Origin: CP2-2F sp034432555
GTDB lineage: Bacteria > Chloroflexota > Anaerolineae > Aggregatilineales > UBA2796
NCBI GenBank assembly: GCA_034432555.1
Contig: DAOUBW010000040.1
Coordinates: 62,001 to 126,000, forward strand
Length of the DNA: 64,000 bases
Reading direction: 5' to 3'
The translations under genes and the position numbers were made by a program. The notes below the pieces were generated by a model. That model was not told where the DNA came from. It searched no databases and worked only from the letters and a program-made list of their open reading frames with translations. Shown one piece after another: positions 20,776 to 29,133 of this stretch; position 1 is the first letter of the stretch; the number at the start of each line of letters is the position of its first letter.

Positions 20776-22662
20776 TTAGGCGTCTCTGGTATCTCTCTCC
20801 AGGGCGCCGTTATAGCCGCGCCCAACGCCGCGATAGGTGAAGCCGAGCGCCTTCATGCGGTCGCTGTCGTAGAGGTTGCGCCCATCCACCATGACCTTTT
20901 GGCGCATTGCCGCACCCACCCGCGCCATATCCAGCCCTTTGAACTCGTTCCAAGGCGTGGCAACCACAATCGCATCGCAGCCACTCGCCAAGTCGTAAGG
21001 GTCTTCGGCAAGCTGAACGAAAGGATAGGCACGCGCCACATGCTCCATCGCCGCCGGGTCGTAGCCGCGCACAGCCGCACCTAGATCGTGAAGCATCTCG
21101 GCAATTTCAAGGGCGGGCGAAACGCGGATGTCGTCGGTGTTTTCTTTGAACGCCAAACCAAGCAGGGCAACCGTCTTGCCATTCAGATCGCCAAGCAAGT
21201 CTTGCAGTTTGATGATGATCTGCTTGCGCTGAATTTGGTTGATGCCCATCACCGCGTGGAGCAATTCAGGATTGGTGCCATGCACTTGTGCCATGTAGGC
21301 AAGCGCCTTCACATCTTTCGGAAAGCAATTGTGCGTCACGATATTATCAGAGACGATAACTGTATGTGTGGATGTCTCTAAGCTGTAGACATGCGTAGAG
21401 ACTGCGCGCTGATCAATATGCCCTACAGTCAATGTTCGGTAGATTTGTACACTGCTGTGCGCTTGTGCTGGCGCAGGCATACCACCAATAGCCATTTCAG
21501 TGTATAGCTCCATTTGTGGTATGTTTTCCAACGCAATCAGGACATCACCAAGCCCGATCTCGCCCATAGGGGCTACTTCCAGACCTTGTGGTGTTTGTCG
21601 CAGCATTGGATGATCAGCAGTTGCAGTGATCTGCTGCCCTGTTTGCATAGTCAAAGTTATCAACTGACCATTAAAGGTGCGCCGTGTGTAGGCGTAAACC
21701 TCTGCTAAAGCAGGCGTATTTGTTACGAGGTCAAAAGCGAGGATAATCTCGCTTTTTGGTACAACCATCTCAACAACATCGCCGATAAAAGTATCGCCTG
21801 CTGCTGTGAATAACGCTTCGAGAGGCTGTGGCACAAGGCGGTTGTCACGCAACACATAGATAGTTTCACTGCCTAAGAAGCAGCTTCCGCCATAGCCGAC
21901 GCCCGGCTCTAAGAAGTGATGCCCGATGCGCTTATCATAGCCCATGCCCTGCGCCACTTCTTTCACGTCCGCGCCAAGTGCCTCACAGATATTGGCAATC
22001 TCGTTGATGAAGCTGATGCGCGTGGCAAGGAAGGCGTTGGAGGCGTATTTGATCATCTCCGCCGTACGTAAGTCGGTGATGACGATTGGCGCACGCAGCG
22101 GCAAGTGCAGTTGCGCAACTCTGCTGGCTGCCTCTTTGTCCGTCGAGCCGAGTACGGTGCGATCAGGGCTGAAAAAGTCGCGCACGGCAGAGCCTTCACG
22201 CAAAAATTCTGGGCAACTCACTACCGCAAAGGGAATCGAGCGCGGCTGATGTTCCCGAATGATGTTTGCTACCCAATCGCCCGTGCCAACCGGCACCGTG
22301 GACTTGTTAATCACGATCAGCTCGTGATCCATCGTCTTAGCGATAGACTCGGCTGCCATCCGCACGTATTGCAGGTCTGCCTCGCCATCCACGCCTTCGG
22401 GCGTGCCGACGCAGATGAAGACAAATTCTGCCTCGCGCAGTGCCTCGGCATAGTCTGTCGTGAAGCGCAGACGATCTGCCTTCACGTTACGATCTACCAC
22501 TTCTTTCAAGCCCGGCTCATAGATAGGCAGGATGCCTTGCTTCAGGTTTTCAATACGCTTTTCGCTGATATCCAGCGCGATGACGCGATTGCCGAGATCG
22601 GCAAAGCAGGTGCCGGTAACCAAACCGACATAGCCGACGCCGATCACTGTGATGTTTTTCAT
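20776..22662 (-). CDS. ugd: UDP-glucose 6-dehydrogenase precursor with in-frame mini-intein
   Basis: NAD-dependent enzyme oxidising UDP-glucose to UDP-glucuronate for surface polysaccharides. The precursor has 628 residues: N-extein 1-260, intein 261-445, C-extein 446-628; the spliced enzyme would have 443, normal for the family. N-terminal Rossmann motif GVGYVGLVTG; KSTVPVGTG and EFLREGSA are family signatures; the C-terminal domain includes GLAFKENTDDIR. The active-site motif GGSCFPKD is interrupted exactly before its Cys, so the catalytic Cys446 is also the +1 splicing nucleophile. Related nucleotide-sugar dehydrogenases (UDP-ManNAc) are possible alternatives. Last of three genes on this strand with a polysaccharide flavour. 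Confidence 0.94.
   Translation of the reverse strand: MKNITVIGVGYVGLVTGTCFADLGNRVIALDISEKRIENLKQGILPIYEPGLKEVVDRNVKADRLRFTTDYAEALREAEFVFICVGTPEGVDGEADLQYVRMAAESIAKTMDHELIVINKSTVPVGTGDWVANIIREHQPRSIPFAVVSCPEFLREGSAVRDFFSPDRTVLGSTDKEAASRVAQLHLPLRAPIVITDLRTAEMIKYASNAFLATRISFINEIANICEALGADVKEVAQGMGYDKRIGHHFLEPGVGYGGSCFLGSETIYVLRDNRLVPQPLEALFTAAGDTFIGDVVEMVVPKSEIILAFDLVTNTPALAEVYAYTRRTFNGQLITLTMQTGQQITATADHPMLRQTPQGLEVAPMGEIGLGDVLIALENIPQMELYTEMAIGGMPAPAQAHSSVQIYRTLTVGHIDQRAVSTHVYSLETSTHTVIVSDNIVTHNCFPKDVKALAYMAQVHGTNPELLHAVMGINQIQRKQIIIKLQDLLGDLNGKTVALLGLAFKENTDDIRVSPALEIAEMLHDLGAAVRGYDPAAMEHVARAYPFVQLAEDPYDLASGCDAIVVATPWNEFKGLDMARVGAAMRQKVMVDGRNLYDSDRMKALGFTYRGVGRGYNGALERDTRDA
21328..21882 (-). 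other. Mini-intein in UDP-glucose dehydrogenase (185 residues)
   Basis: Encodes residues 261-445 of the ugd precursor. It starts with Cys (CFLGSETIYV, block A) and has the block B T-x-x-H motif in TATADHPML. Its C-terminal blocks read HVYSLETSTHTVIV (F) and VTHN (G), followed by Cys446. The penultimate His and terminal Asn needed for cyclisation are present. The size and the absence of LAGLIDADG or HNH motifs indicate a mini-intein without homing endonuclease. All splice residues look intact, so it should be active. Confidence 0.93.
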
Positions 22663-22684
22663 GAGGTGAACTGACTCCTGAACG

Positions 22685-22700
22685 GTGTTATAGATAACAC
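22685..22700. promoter_or_regulatory. Palindrome upstream of ugd, candidate operator
   Basis: GTGTTAT-AG-ATAACAC is a perfect 7-bp inverted repeat with a 2-base centre, 23 bases before the ugd start. Its size suits a dimeric repressor; no regulator is identified. Confidence 0.4.
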
Positions 22701-22759
22701 TGAAAACTTGACCGATTGTAGCCGATTTGTGCTACGGACAAGCGATCTTTATAGAAAAT

Positions 22760-24082
22760 TCATGCGCCGAGTGCCGCTTGCACTTGTGCTGCTACGTCGC
22801 GTCCTAGCATCACAGCGTAATTCGTGCCGCGATCCCACGGGTAAACCTGACTCATGTTCGCCATAAAGACGCCCTTCAGCGGCGTTTGCAGCGCTGGGAT
22901 GTTTTGCGAGTGGTTGACCAACGGAATCGGCTGCGCATAAGGCGAACGGAACACCCAGCGTTTCCGCACCCAGTTCGGCGAGAAGCGCGGATTAAAGGTC
23001 TTGAGCGTCCCCATGAACAGATCAGCCAGATCGTCCTCAGCCATGCTCAGGTAGGCGTGATCAGGCTGCACATACTCGCCGCAGTAGACAAGATGATCAC
23101 CGTTGTAGTGTTCGCTGCTCACAAAGTTGGTATGCTCGCAAAGCGCCACAAACGGAAACTCGCTCTGCGCTTTATCAGGACTGCTGGCGGGCAGATTCAG
23201 CCAGTAAGTGCCATCCATCAGCAGTTGTTCTTTCAGGGCAAAGATCACGACGGCGGCGCCCATATGCCGCAGGGCGCGCATTTTTTGCGCGTAGGCAGGA
23301 TCGGCTGCCTCAATTTGTGGGATGATTTTCAGGGTGAGCGACGGCGATGCCGTGCTGATCAGCGCGTCGTAGCGCGTGACCGCGCCGTTCGCCGTGAGGT
23401 GAACGCCATCCGCCCGATGTTCAACTGCCTGAATTGGCGTGCTGAGCGCGATCTGTACGCCGCGTTCGCGCAGTTTTTCGGCAAAGGCATCCAAGAACGC
23501 CTGAAAGCCGCCGATGTACGTGCCAAGCCGCACGCTGCGCGTGTGAATGCGCGCCCAAAACCACGCCATCGTCACCTCGCTATAGAGCGTGCCGAACTTG
23601 CCGATCAGCATCGGACGCCACAGATCATTGTAGGCGTGCTTGCCCATCCTCCGAATCAGCCATTCTTCGGCGGTATAGCGCTCCATTGCCTGCCAATTCT
23701 TACTCAGGCGTAGGTACAAGCCGACCAAGCCAAAGCGCAGCTTCGGGATGAGTGGCAGGTGCGGAAAGGTGAGCATGGAGACGGGATTATCAAAGAGGTG
23801 CGGCTTCCCGTGCGACCACATTGAGGTTTTCGGGCGCGGAAAGATGACCTGATCGCGCAAGCCGAGTTCTTCCATCAACCCTAAGATCGCCGTGTCCGAC
23901 TCGAACCAGTGGTGGTAGAACTTCTCAAGCTGCCACGCCCAGCCTTCATCGCGGAAGCCGCCTGCCAAGCCACCAACGCGATCCGCCGCCTCATAGACTG
24001 TGACGGCGTAGCCCGCCTTTGCCAAATCCCAAGCGGCTGCCAGCCCTGCCGCGCCTGCGCCTAAAATTGCGATCTGCTTCAT
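22760..24082 (-). CDS. NAD(P)/FAD-dependent oxidoreductase, amine-oxidase/PPO-like
   Basis: A 440-residue flavoprotein. N-terminal dinucleotide fold ILGAGAAGLAAAWDLAKAG, then EAADRVGGLAGG for the ribose contact. The C-terminal FAD segment is VFMANMSQVYPWDRGTNYAV. The overall layout matches the protoporphyrinogen oxidase/UDP-galactopyranose mutase-like group that is common in polysaccharide loci. The substrate is unknown; proximity to ugd suggests a role in sugar or lipid-carrier chemistry. Its start overlaps the upstream gene's stop by 4 bases. Confidence 0.88.
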   Translation of the reverse strand: MKQIAILGAGAAGLAAAWDLAKAGYAVTVYEAADRVGGLAGGFRDEGWAWQLEKFYHHWFESDTAILGLMEELGLRDQVIFPRPKTSMWSHGKPHLFDNPVSMLTFPHLPLIPKLRFGLVGLYLRLSKNWQAMERYTAEEWLIRRMGKHAYNDLWRPMLIGKFGTLYSEVTMAWFWARIHTRSVRLGTYIGGFQAFLDAFAEKLRERGVQIALSTPIQAVEHRADGVHLTANGAVTRYDALISTASPSLTLKIIPQIEAADPAYAQKMRALRHMGAAVVIFALKEQLLMDGTYWLNLPASSPDKAQSEFPFVALCEHTNFVSSEHYNGDHLVYCGEYVQPDHAYLSMAEDDLADLFMGTLKTFNPRFSPNWVRKRWVFRSPYAQPIPLVNHSQNIPALQTPLKGVFMANMSQVYPWDRGTNYAVMLGRDVAAQVQAALGA

Positions 24083-25128
24083 GCCCGCACCTCACCAGCA
24101 TCCAGCGCCTCGGCTGACTCAGGGCTGCCCTTAGCGGCTTGCACCGCTTTGGTCGCCTCATCAAACGAACGCCACGATAAGCCCTCACGGACGAGATAGA
24201 CGAAGCCAAGCAGTGTGATCGGCAGCCAGAGTGCCGCGTGCAACACGATGGTGTAGCTGGCGGCAACTTCACTGTTCACGCGGAAGGTCTCCAGCACCAG
24301 AATACCCGGCGTGTGGAAGGTGCCAATATAGCCCGGCGCAGCGGGCAAAGTCGTTGCCAAATTCACCACAGCGGTCATGATCATCAGCACAAAGAAGCTA
24401 ACCTCAAAGTTGAAGGCGTGCATCACAAACCAATATTTGGTCGTCTCGGTCAGCCAAATAAAGACCGAAGTAACCAACGTCATCAGCAGATCACGCGGAC
24501 TGCGAAGGCTTTTCAAGCCATCAAGGAAGTGATCGATCAGGCTGAGCAGCGGGGCGTGCGCCTTGGCGGGCAGCAAGCGCGTGATGACCTTGCGGGCTAG
24601 GCGCTGTGTGAACTCAGGGCGTGCTGCCAACGCCAAAAAGACTGCCAGCGCGCCGAAGAAAAAGAGTGTGCCGAGGATGACCACCGTTCGCAGCCAGTCT
24701 TGCTCAATGGGCGCGAAGGGCAGCGCCGCAAAGACGAAGATGAGCATTACCAAGCCGTCGAAAATGCGCTCTACGACAATTGTCGCAAGGCTGCCCGTGA
24801 TGCTGACCTGCTCGTTGCGCTTCAGGACATAGGCACGAATGACCTCACCCGCCCGAAAGGGATAAACGTTGTTGCCCATGTAGCCAATCACCACGACTGG
24901 AAACAGGGCGCGCAGCGAAACGCGCTTCATAGGGCGCAGCAGGTAGTGCCAGCGCCACGTTCTGCCCCACACTGCTAAAAAGTAGACCGCCACACCGGGC
25001 AGCAGCCAAATGAGGTTTGCGCCGGCGATGCGCTCAGCAACTTCGCCAAGCTGCACGCCCTGCAAGCCGAAATACAAAAAGACTGCGCTCACCAAAATTC
25101 CGAGCGCAAGCATAATCCAACGCCGCAT
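24079..25128 (-). CDS. Lysylphosphatidylglycerol synthase-like membrane protein (UPF0104)
   Basis: A 349-residue polytopic protein with about eight helices and a polar C-terminal tail. Family signatures include WRWHYLLRPMKRVSLRALFPVVVIGYMGNN-type residues (about 60-95) and FRAGEVIRAYVLKR in the second loop. It corresponds to the flippase half of MprF without the synthase half. A lipid or lipid-linked sugar transport role is possible. ATG at 25128 was chosen because the hydrophobic domain begins there; the in-frame extension to 25212 is non-conserved. Confidence 0.88.
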   Translation of the reverse strand: MRRWIMLALGILVSAVFLYFGLQGVQLGEVAERIAGANLIWLLPGVAVYFLAVWGRTWRWHYLLRPMKRVSLRALFPVVVIGYMGNNVYPFRAGEVIRAYVLKRNEQVSITGSLATIVVERIFDGLVMLIFVFAALPFAPIEQDWLRTVVILGTLFFFGALAVFLALAARPEFTQRLARKVITRLLPAKAHAPLLSLIDHFLDGLKSLRSPRDLLMTLVTSVFIWLTETTKYWFVMHAFNFEVSFFVLMIMTAVVNLATTLPAAPGYIGTFHTPGILVLETFRVNSEVAASYTIVLHAALWLPITLLGFVYLVREGLSWRSFDEATKAVQAAKGSPESAEALDAGEVRA

Positions 25129-25247
25129 GAAAGCTCCGCATCTTGATTGTTGGCAACCTGACCAGTATACCCGCGAGTCGCCTCTCAGTTCAAGATACAC
25201 CTTCTGCCGCAAAAAGGCTTAGCATTTGCTGTAGAGGCTTTTATGAT

Positions 25248-25259
25248 GCCCGAACGGGC
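25248..25259 (-). terminator. Short hairpin after nanE
   Basis: GCCCG (25248-25252) pairs with CGGGC (25255-25259) over a 2-base loop, followed on the minus strand by an A/T-rich stretch. Weak terminator candidate. Confidence 0.35.
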
Positions 25260-25299
25260 GCTTTCTCGCCAGTGCCTCAGTGGATAGGGGCGTGAAGCC

Positions 25300-25983
25300 C
25301 TAACCCTTTGGTAGTGCCGCCGTAAACGCCCGCGTGATGGCGGTTGGATTGGTGATGGCAGTGCCAACCACAACGGCATACGCGCCAGCCGCAAAGGCAG
25401 CCCGCACATCGTTTGGTGTGGCAAGCCGCCCTTCACAAATAACTGGCACCTGCAAGCGCGCTGCCAGTTCGCGCACCAATGCCAAATCCGCGCCTGTGGT
25501 GCGCGGGCGATCCTCGGTGTAGCCCGCTAAGGTGGTGGCGATCAGCTCCGCGCCGGCTGCCTCAGCAGCAAGGGCGGTCTCCACTGTGTCAATATCTGCC
25601 ATGACCAGTACGCCCAATTCTTCACGAATGCGCTTGATCAATACCTCTGGCGTGAGTCCGCCTTGTCGCGGACGATGTGTCGCATCTAGCGCCACAATCT
25701 CCGCGCCCGCCCGCACGACTTGCCGTGCTGAGGCAAGCGTTGGCGTGATGTAGACGGGATAGCGTGTGCCGCGCCGTTTGTTAATGCCGATGATTGGGAG
25801 GCTGACGGCGCCTCGCACAGCACGCACATCTCGCGCACCATTGGCACGGATTGCCACAGCGCCACCGAGTTCAGCGCAGCGCGCAAAGGCTGCCATGAAC
25901 TTGCCGCCGTACACGGGGCTGTGTGGCTGCGCTTGGCACGAGACGATCAGCCCGCCGCGCAGCTTTTCAAGGGTTGGGTGCAT
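25300..25983 (-). CDS. nanE: N-acylglucosamine-6-phosphate 2-epimerase
   Basis: TIM-barrel enzyme converting ManNAc-6-P to GlcNAc-6-P in sialic acid and ManNAc use. 227 residues. Signatures: GLIVSCQAQPHSP at the N-terminus, AVAIRANG, GINKRRG, IVALDAT, VMADIDT, TLAGYTE and CEGRLATP. ATG at 25983 has GAGGAA just upstream; the ORF extension beyond it is not conserved. No other sialic-acid genes are adjacent, but a NagB-like deaminase is at 59456. Confidence 0.92.
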   Translation of the reverse strand: MHPTLEKLRGGLIVSCQAQPHSPVYGGKFMAAFARCAELGGAVAIRANGARDVRAVRGAVSLPIIGINKRRGTRYPVYITPTLASARQVVRAGAEIVALDATHRPRQGGLTPEVLIKRIREELGVLVMADIDTVETALAAEAAGAELIATTLAGYTEDRPRTTGADLALVRELAARLQVPVICEGRLATPNDVRAAFAAGAYAVVVGTAITNPTAITRAFTAALPKG

Positions 25984-26199
25984 ACACGGTTCCTCAAAAG
26001 AATGCTTCAGACTCGATAGGGTTGGCATTTGCTTGTGCGGGAAAGAGATCACCGTCAAGCAGTGGCATAGTCCAGCAGGGCAGCAGCGCGTGCCAAGCTG
26101 TCGGATATGTCTACGATAAAGGCGATCAGAAGCCTCGTCGTCTAGCATATCATAATGCAATTCTTGCAAAGTTGCCTTGTGTTACGGGCGCGCTCAACG

Positions 26200-26234
26200 G
26201 CATGGAATGGGTACGGCTATGTGCCATTCCATGC
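26200..26234. repeat. 11-bp perfect inverted repeat in the nanE/kinase divergent gap
   Basis: GCATGGAATGG (26200-26210) and CCATTCCATGC (26224-26234) are separated by 13 bases, so the arm centres lie about 24 bp apart. It could be a hairpin or a paired operator. The rest of this 386-base gap (25984-26369) shows no gene; it must hold both divergent promoters. Confidence 0.5.
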
Positions 26235-26369
26235 AGACTAGGCGAGGCTCGTCAAGTTAATACCAGCGGTGCAGCCACGCGCCACCCACACTACCTGCAT
26301 CTAGACAGGCGCACCCACAACCGCTACACTAGCCGTGTTGTTCAAATACTACACACTTAGAGGTTTGCG

Positions 26370-28103
26370 ATGTCTGTTCTGCTAAACACCACTGTATCTA
26401 CCGCCCTGCCGCGCACCGATGCGCTCGTCACCTTTCCTGATGGCAGAACGTTCAGCGCACCACTTGGCACGCCTCTGCTAGCATACATGAACGCCGCCTA
26501 CCCTGCTGATCACCCTGATCAGCCCATTTTAGCGGGCTTGATCGGCAACCGCTTGGTGGAGCTAACGCACCCAATCCGCACTGATATGCAGGTGCAGCCG
26601 ATCACGCTGCGCCACAGCGATGGCGGCAGAATCTACCGCCGCACACTGGTCTTGGTGCTGACGACCGCAGCCGCCGAACTGTTTGGCGGCTGCCAAATCG
26701 CGGTAAAACACTCGCTGCCCTCTGGCGGCTTCTATTGTGAGGTAGTTGGGCGCGAAAACTTCAGCGCGACGGAGCTTGTCCAACTCAGCGCGCATATGGC
26801 AGACATCATCGCCGCCGATGAGCCGATCACGCGCCGCGAACTGCCGCTGCACGAGGCAGCCGCCTGGTTTGAACAGCACGGCGATCAGCACATGCTGCGC
26901 CTGCTCAAAAATCGGCAGAAAACCTACCTCACCGTTTACAGTTTGCGCGGCATGTTGGATTATTTCTTCGGCTATATGGCGCCGTCCACCGGCTGCCTGA
27001 AACACTTTGAGCTGATCGCGGCGGAAGAAGGCTTTGTGTTGCGCTATCCGCGCCCTGAAACGCCTAATCGCCTGCTGCCGTATCAGCCTTCCCACAAGCT
27101 GGAAGCCATCTTCCATCAGCACAAAACGTGGCAAGCGCTCATCGGCTTAGAAGATATTGGTGAACTGAACTACGCCGTGAACAACGGGCGCTTTCGTGAG
27201 GAAGTGCTGATCGCAGAGGCGCTCCACACGCGCTATCTGGACGAGATCGCACGCCAGATCGCGCTGGCGCACAAACGCGGCACACGCCTGATCCTGATTG
27301 CGGGACCCTCTAGCTCAGGTAAAACGACCACCTCTAAGCGGCTTGCCGTGCAGTTGATGGCGTATGGCATTCAGCCCTTCACGCTGGAGATGGATCATTT
27401 TTTCGTAGACCGTGAGCGCACGCCACGCGATGAAAACGGCGACTTCGACTTTGAGGCGCTCGGTGCGATGGATTTGGTGCGCCTCAACCACGATGTCAAG
27501 GCGCTTATTCAAGGCGCTGAGGTGCGCTTGCCACACTTTGACTTTAAGCAGGGCAAGCAGTCCGAAGGGGAGGTGGTGCGCCTGAGCGACGATCAGATCA
27601 TCATCGCGGAAGGCATTCACGGCTTGAACCCAGATTTGCTGCCCGAAATTGAAGCAGATCGTATCTTCCGCGTCTACGTCTCGCTGCTGACTGCCCTCAA
27701 CCTCGATCTGCACAACCGCGTCGCCACCACCGATGTGCGCCTATTGCGCCGCATCATCCGCGATGCAGCAAAGCGCGGCTACAGCGCCGAACAAACCCTT
27801 GATCGGTGGGAAAGCGTGCGGCGTGGTGAAAAGCGCAACATTTTCCCTTACCAAGAGAACGCCGATATGATCTTTAACAGCGGCTTGGCATATGAACTGG
27901 CAGTTTTGAAGCCCTACGCTGAGCCACTCCTGCGCCGCGTTGATCCTGACTCGCCGCGCTACGTGGAAGCGAAACGCCTGCTTGCCTTTTTAGAGTGGGT
28001 GAGCGCTGCCAGCGCCGAGTATGTGCCAGATGATTCATTGCTGCGCGAGTTTGTAGGCGGCTCTATCCTAGAGAGCTACCTGCCGGGCAAGCGCGCTCGG
28101 TGA
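26370..28103 (+). CDS. Nucleoside kinase: TGS/SAD domains fused to uridine kinase-like domain
   Basis: A 577-residue fusion. Residues 15-75 form a TGS-like ubiquitin fold and 75-260 the threonyl/alanyl-tRNA synthetase second additional domain-like region. From about 295 a PRK/uridine kinase domain begins with P-loop GPSSSGKTTTS and the HFFVDRE and DFDFEALGAMD segments typical of uridine kinases. Such fusions are known in Thermotoga, Clostridia and Chloroflexota and are annotated as nucleoside kinases; the phosphate acceptor is probably uridine or a related nucleoside. GAGG precedes the ATG. Convergent with rsmH, 11 bases apart. Confidence 0.9.
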   Translation: MSVLLNTTVSTALPRTDALVTFPDGRTFSAPLGTPLLAYMNAAYPADHPDQPILAGLIGNRLVELTHPIRTDMQVQPITLRHSDGGRIYRRTLVLVLTTAAAELFGGCQIAVKHSLPSGGFYCEVVGRENFSATELVQLSAHMADIIAADEPITRRELPLHEAAAWFEQHGDQHMLRLLKNRQKTYLTVYSLRGMLDYFFGYMAPSTGCLKHFELIAAEEGFVLRYPRPETPNRLLPYQPSHKLEAIFHQHKTWQALIGLEDIGELNYAVNNGRFREEVLIAEALHTRYLDEIARQIALAHKRGTRLILIAGPSSSGKTTTSKRLAVQLMAYGIQPFTLEMDHFFVDRERTPRDENGDFDFEALGAMDLVRLNHDVKALIQGAEVRLPHFDFKQGKQSEGEVVRLSDDQIIIAEGIHGLNPDLLPEIEADRIFRVYVSLLTALNLDLHNRVATTDVRLLRRIIRDAAKRGYSAEQTLDRWESVRRGEKRNIFPYQENADMIFNSGLAYELAVLKPYAEPLLRRVDPDSPRYVEAKRLLAFLEWVSAASAEYVPDDSLLREFVGGSILESYLPGKRAR

Positions 28104-28114
28104 GCAAAGGCTGC

Positions 28115-29053
28115 CTAGCGCCGTTCGGCAACACGCAGCTTGGCACTGCGGCTGCGCGGATTCGCCGCAATCTCTGCCGCGCTCGCCGTGATTGGCTTGC
28201 GGCTGAGCAAGCGCAGGCTTGCCTTGTGTCCGCATGTGCAGACGACTTGGCGCGGCGGACACAGGCAATCAGTGCTTTCACGTGCCAAGAACTGCTTCAC
28301 AATCCGATCTTCAAGGCTGTGAAAGCTGATAATTGCCATGCGCCCTTGTGGTCTCAGCAAGGGCACCATTTGCGGCAGCGCCCGTTCTAGTGCGCCTAGT
28401 TCATCATTCACGGCGATCCGCAGTGCTTGGAAGGTGCGCGTGGCAGGGTGGATTTTCTCGTGGCTGGTGGTAGCGCGCTGAATGACGGCAGCCAACTGTG
28501 TGGTGCTGTGCAGCGGACGCGCTGCGACTATAGCGCGTGCCAAGCGCCTGCTCTCGCGTTCCTCGCCATAGGTGTACAGCAGATCAGCGATAGCATCCGC
28601 GCTGAGCGTGTTGAGCAAGTCGGCAGCGGTTGGTACGCCCGATTCAGGATCATAGCGCATGTCCAGCGGCGCATCGGCGCGGAAGCTGAAGCCGCGTTCC
28701 GCCGTATCCACATGCATTGAGGCGATTCCTAAATCCAGCAGGATGCCGGACACACCCGCAAAGCCGTGCTGCGCGGCAAGTGCCGCCATCTGGTCGTAGT
28801 TGGCGTGGGCAAAAACCACCCGATCTGCAACGTGCGCCAAGCGTTGGCGCGCTATGCTCAGCGAGTTCGGATCACGGTCAATGCCTAGCAAGCGCGCCGC
28901 TGGTACCGCCCGCAGTAGTGACTCGGCATGACCGCCTGCACCCAATGTGCCATCTATGAACAGTGGTGTACCTTGTGCCGCTGGCAGCAGCGCCTCTAGC
29001 ACCTCTGACAGCAGCACCGAGATATGCGGCGTATTGCCCATTTCAAAATGCAT
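28115..29053 (-). CDS. rsmH: 16S rRNA (cytosine1402-N4)-methyltransferase
   Basis: SAM-dependent methyltransferase modifying C1402 in the ribosomal P site. The 312-residue length fits. Motifs: HISVLLSEVLEAL at the N-terminus, SAM-binding DGTLGAGGHAES, GILLDLGIAS, GFSFR and ISFHSLEDRIVKQF. Starts at 29053 or the internal ATG at 29041 are both possible. It is not followed by the usual ftsL/pbp division genes. Confidence 0.95.
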   Translation of the reverse strand: MHFEMGNTPHISVLLSEVLEALLPAAQGTPLFIDGTLGAGGHAESLLRAVPAARLLGIDRDPNSLSIARQRLAHVADRVVFAHANYDQMAALAAQHGFAGVSGILLDLGIASMHVDTAERGFSFRADAPLDMRYDPESGVPTAADLLNTLSADAIADLLYTYGEERESRRLARAIVAARPLHSTTQLAAVIQRATTSHEKIHPATRTFQALRIAVNDELGALERALPQMVPLLRPQGRMAIISFHSLEDRIVKQFLARESTDCLCPPRQVVCTCGHKASLRLLSRKPITASAAEIAANPRSRSAKLRVAERR

Positions 29054-29077
29054 TTCAAATGCTCATGCTTTCAGTGC

Positions 29078-29108
29078 GTCACGAGTTGGTTTTTACCCAA
29101 CCCGTGAC
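29078..29108. other. Strong hairpin between the OmpA-fusion gene and rsmH
   Basis: Twelve-base arms (29078-29089 and 29097-29108) pair with one mismatch around a 7-base loop. No T-run follows on the minus strand. It may terminate the upstream operon or structure the rsmH leader. Confidence 0.5.
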
Positions 29109-29133
29109 GACTTTTCAAACGAATCGCTTGGAC

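Noticed and set aside
20776..22662. Frameshift or chimeric gene as an explanation of the insert in UDP-glucose dehydrogenase
   Set aside because: The frame is continuous, both exteins match the family right up to the junctions, and all splicing motifs are in the right places.
25984..26169. Extension of nanE to 26169
   Set aside because: Non-conserved sequence; ATG 25983 has a GAGGAA ribosome-binding site and starts the family homology.
28427..28720. Plus-strand ORFs antisense to rsmH and similar long antisense ORFs opposite lipA, nanE and ugd
   Set aside because: They are shadows of GC-rich coding frames with no protein-family features.
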